DNA from: Legionellales bacterium UBA4759
GTDB taxonomy: Bacteria; Pseudomonadota; Gammaproteobacteria; Legionellales; Legionellaceae
Direction: 5' to 3'
DNA length: 23,501 nucleotides
Assembly (NCBI GenBank): GCA_002403515.1
Contig: DHHZ01000070.1
Coordinates: forward strand, 1 to 23,501
Shown here one piece after another: positions 22,760 to 23,501 of the stretch. A model generated the notes under the pieces. It was not told the DNA's origin, made no database searches, and saw only the letters and a list, made by a program, of their open reading frames with translations. The stretch's first letter is position 1. Each line of letters begins with the position of its first letter. The position numbers and the translations under genes were made by a program.

Positions 22760-23438
22760 AAACTGCATCTACGCCCCAATCACGTAACATTTTAAATATT
22801 GGGGCATGATTGACCGTATATACGCCAACATCCATATTTACTTGATGAATCTTGTCTATCCAATAGGGGCTACATGAACCTAAATTAAGATTGTATTGAG
22901 TGCAATTTAACTTTTTAGCTTCTATAACTGTTGCATCACTACACTTCTCTACCAAGGAATGAATGGTAAAATTTGCTGATGCCTTTCTTAGTTCATGCAA
23001 TATTTCAAACTGAAAACTTGAAAAAATAAATTTTGAGTATGGTTTGATTTTTTGAAACTCATGGAGAATTGTCGAGACTGTAAAAGGCACTTTTTCTGCA
23101 TCAACTTGTTTAATTTCATAATTGATCACGATATCGTGTTGTGCATGCCATCGCAAAAGTTCAGCTAAACTTGGAATTTTAAGTCCCTGAAATTCTGAGG
23201 AATACCAAAGACCCGCATCCAAATTTGAAATGTCAGCCCAATTAGAGGCCGTCACCAGACCCGAACCATTCGTCGTTCGTTCCAGTGTGTCATCATGGAT
23301 GATGATTGGAACATTGTCTTTAGTTAAAGCAATGTCACATTCTAGATACTTAGCCCCTAGTTGGTAGGCTTTTTCAAAAGCCGCTAGAGTATTCTCAGGA
23401 GCATATTTAGAAGCACCTCGATGTGCAATGATACGCAT
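22701..23438 (-). CDS. ugpQ: Glycerophosphodiester phosphodiesterase (UgpQ-like)
   Basis: Hydrolyses deacylated phospholipids to glycerol-3-phosphate and an alcohol. The 245 residues match the cytoplasmic enzyme UgpQ (E. coli 247); there is no signal peptide, unlike periplasmic GlpQ. The GDPD motifs are present: IIAHRGAS with His-6 and Arg-7, PENT with Glu-15, ECDIALTKD with Glu-33 and Asp-35, and IIHDDTLERTTNGSG with His-48. Downstream are INYEIK and the closing VDAVFTDDLLM. AGGA lies shortly before the ATG at 23436-23438. No ugp transporter genes are visible, though the upstream side leaves the window after 63 bases. The last 19 codons overlap the convergent repeat-protein gene. Confidence 0.93.
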   Translation of the reverse strand: MRIIAHRGASKYAPENTLAAFEKAYQLGAKYLECDIALTKDNVPIIIHDDTLERTTNGSGLVTASNWADISNLDAGLWYSSEFQGLKIPSLAELLRWHAQHDIVINYEIKQVDAEKVPFTVSTILHEFQKIKPYSKFIFSSFQFEILHELRKASANFTIHSLVEKCSDATVIEAKKLNCTQYNLNLGSCSPYWIDKIHQVNMDVGVYTVNHAPIFKMLRDWGVDAVFTDDLLMAFESLTPLNPQN

Positions 23439-23501
23439 AAAATCCTATTTAATCTGAATTGCTAATGTGACCCAGCGTAGATTGATATGGGACCGGATGT
23501 C

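Noticed and set aside
1..23501. tRNA, rRNA, CRISPR arrays, insertion sequences, prophage genes
   Set aside because: No clover-leaf pattern, spaced direct repeats, transposase or phage motifs were seen while reading both strands; a tool-based scan was not possible.

Overview
The window is a chromosomal stretch of an AT-rich gammaproteobacterium. The evidence is the acpP-fabG-fabD-plsX-rpmF-yceD order, an E. coli-type homodimeric AceE, ErpA, AmpE, and the gammaproteobacterial EF-P hydroxylase EpmC. The AT richness and unrecognised small membrane proteins recall Legionellales (Legionella, Coxiella, Berkiella-like), but nothing in the window fixes the genus. Coding density is high. No stretch over 300 bases lacks a gene, and I see no tRNA, rRNA, CRISPR array, transposase or integrase.

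Layout. (1) 1-3690, minus strand: yceD, rpmF, plsX, fabD, fabG and the 5' part of acpP, transcribed right to left (fatty-acid and phospholipid synthesis plus ribosomal protein L32). fabH, usually found between plsX and fabD in gammaproteobacteria, is missing there. (2) 3932-5388, plus: mnmA and erpA (tRNA 2-thiolation and Fe-S delivery), abutting a convergent periplasmic L,D-transpeptidase gene (5389-5838). (3) 6015-6509: a solitary, unrecognised membrane protein. (4) 6596-11117: potABCD, a complete spermidine/putrescine ABC importer, with a DEDDy 3'-5' exonuclease as fifth gene and a hairpin after it. (5) 11256-11726: a second solitary, unrecognised membrane protein, with a palindrome over its promoter and a perfect palindromic hairpin downstream. 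(6) 11819-12328: epmC. (7) 12424-14753: a CPA2-type cation/proton antiporter, an AmpE-like membrane protein and a cysteine-rich lipoprotein. (8) 14793-20495: aceE, aceF and lpdA, the whole pyruvate dehydrogenase complex, closed by a hairpin. (9) 20612-22759: a 715-residue protein built almost entirely from about 27 degenerate repeats of 24 residues. (10) 22701-23438, minus: a glycerophosphodiester phosphodiesterase whose 3' end overlaps the repeat gene by 59 bases.

Most of the window is core metabolism: pyruvate to acetyl-CoA (aceEF-lpdA), acetyl-CoA to fatty acids and phosphatidate (acpP, fabD, fabG, plsX), phospholipid head-group salvage (ugpQ), polyamine uptake and translation accuracy (mnmA, epmC, rpmF). 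The accessory-looking parts are the two solitary membrane proteins, the cysteine-rich lipoprotein and the 24-residue-repeat protein. The repeat protein is the best candidate for something undescribed. Several promoters carry inverted repeats over their -35 or -10 elements. Many first genes of transcription units have no visible Shine-Dalgarno sequence, with the start codon about 27-31 bases after the -10. All family assignments come from reading motifs and from memory of relatives; no database search was run.
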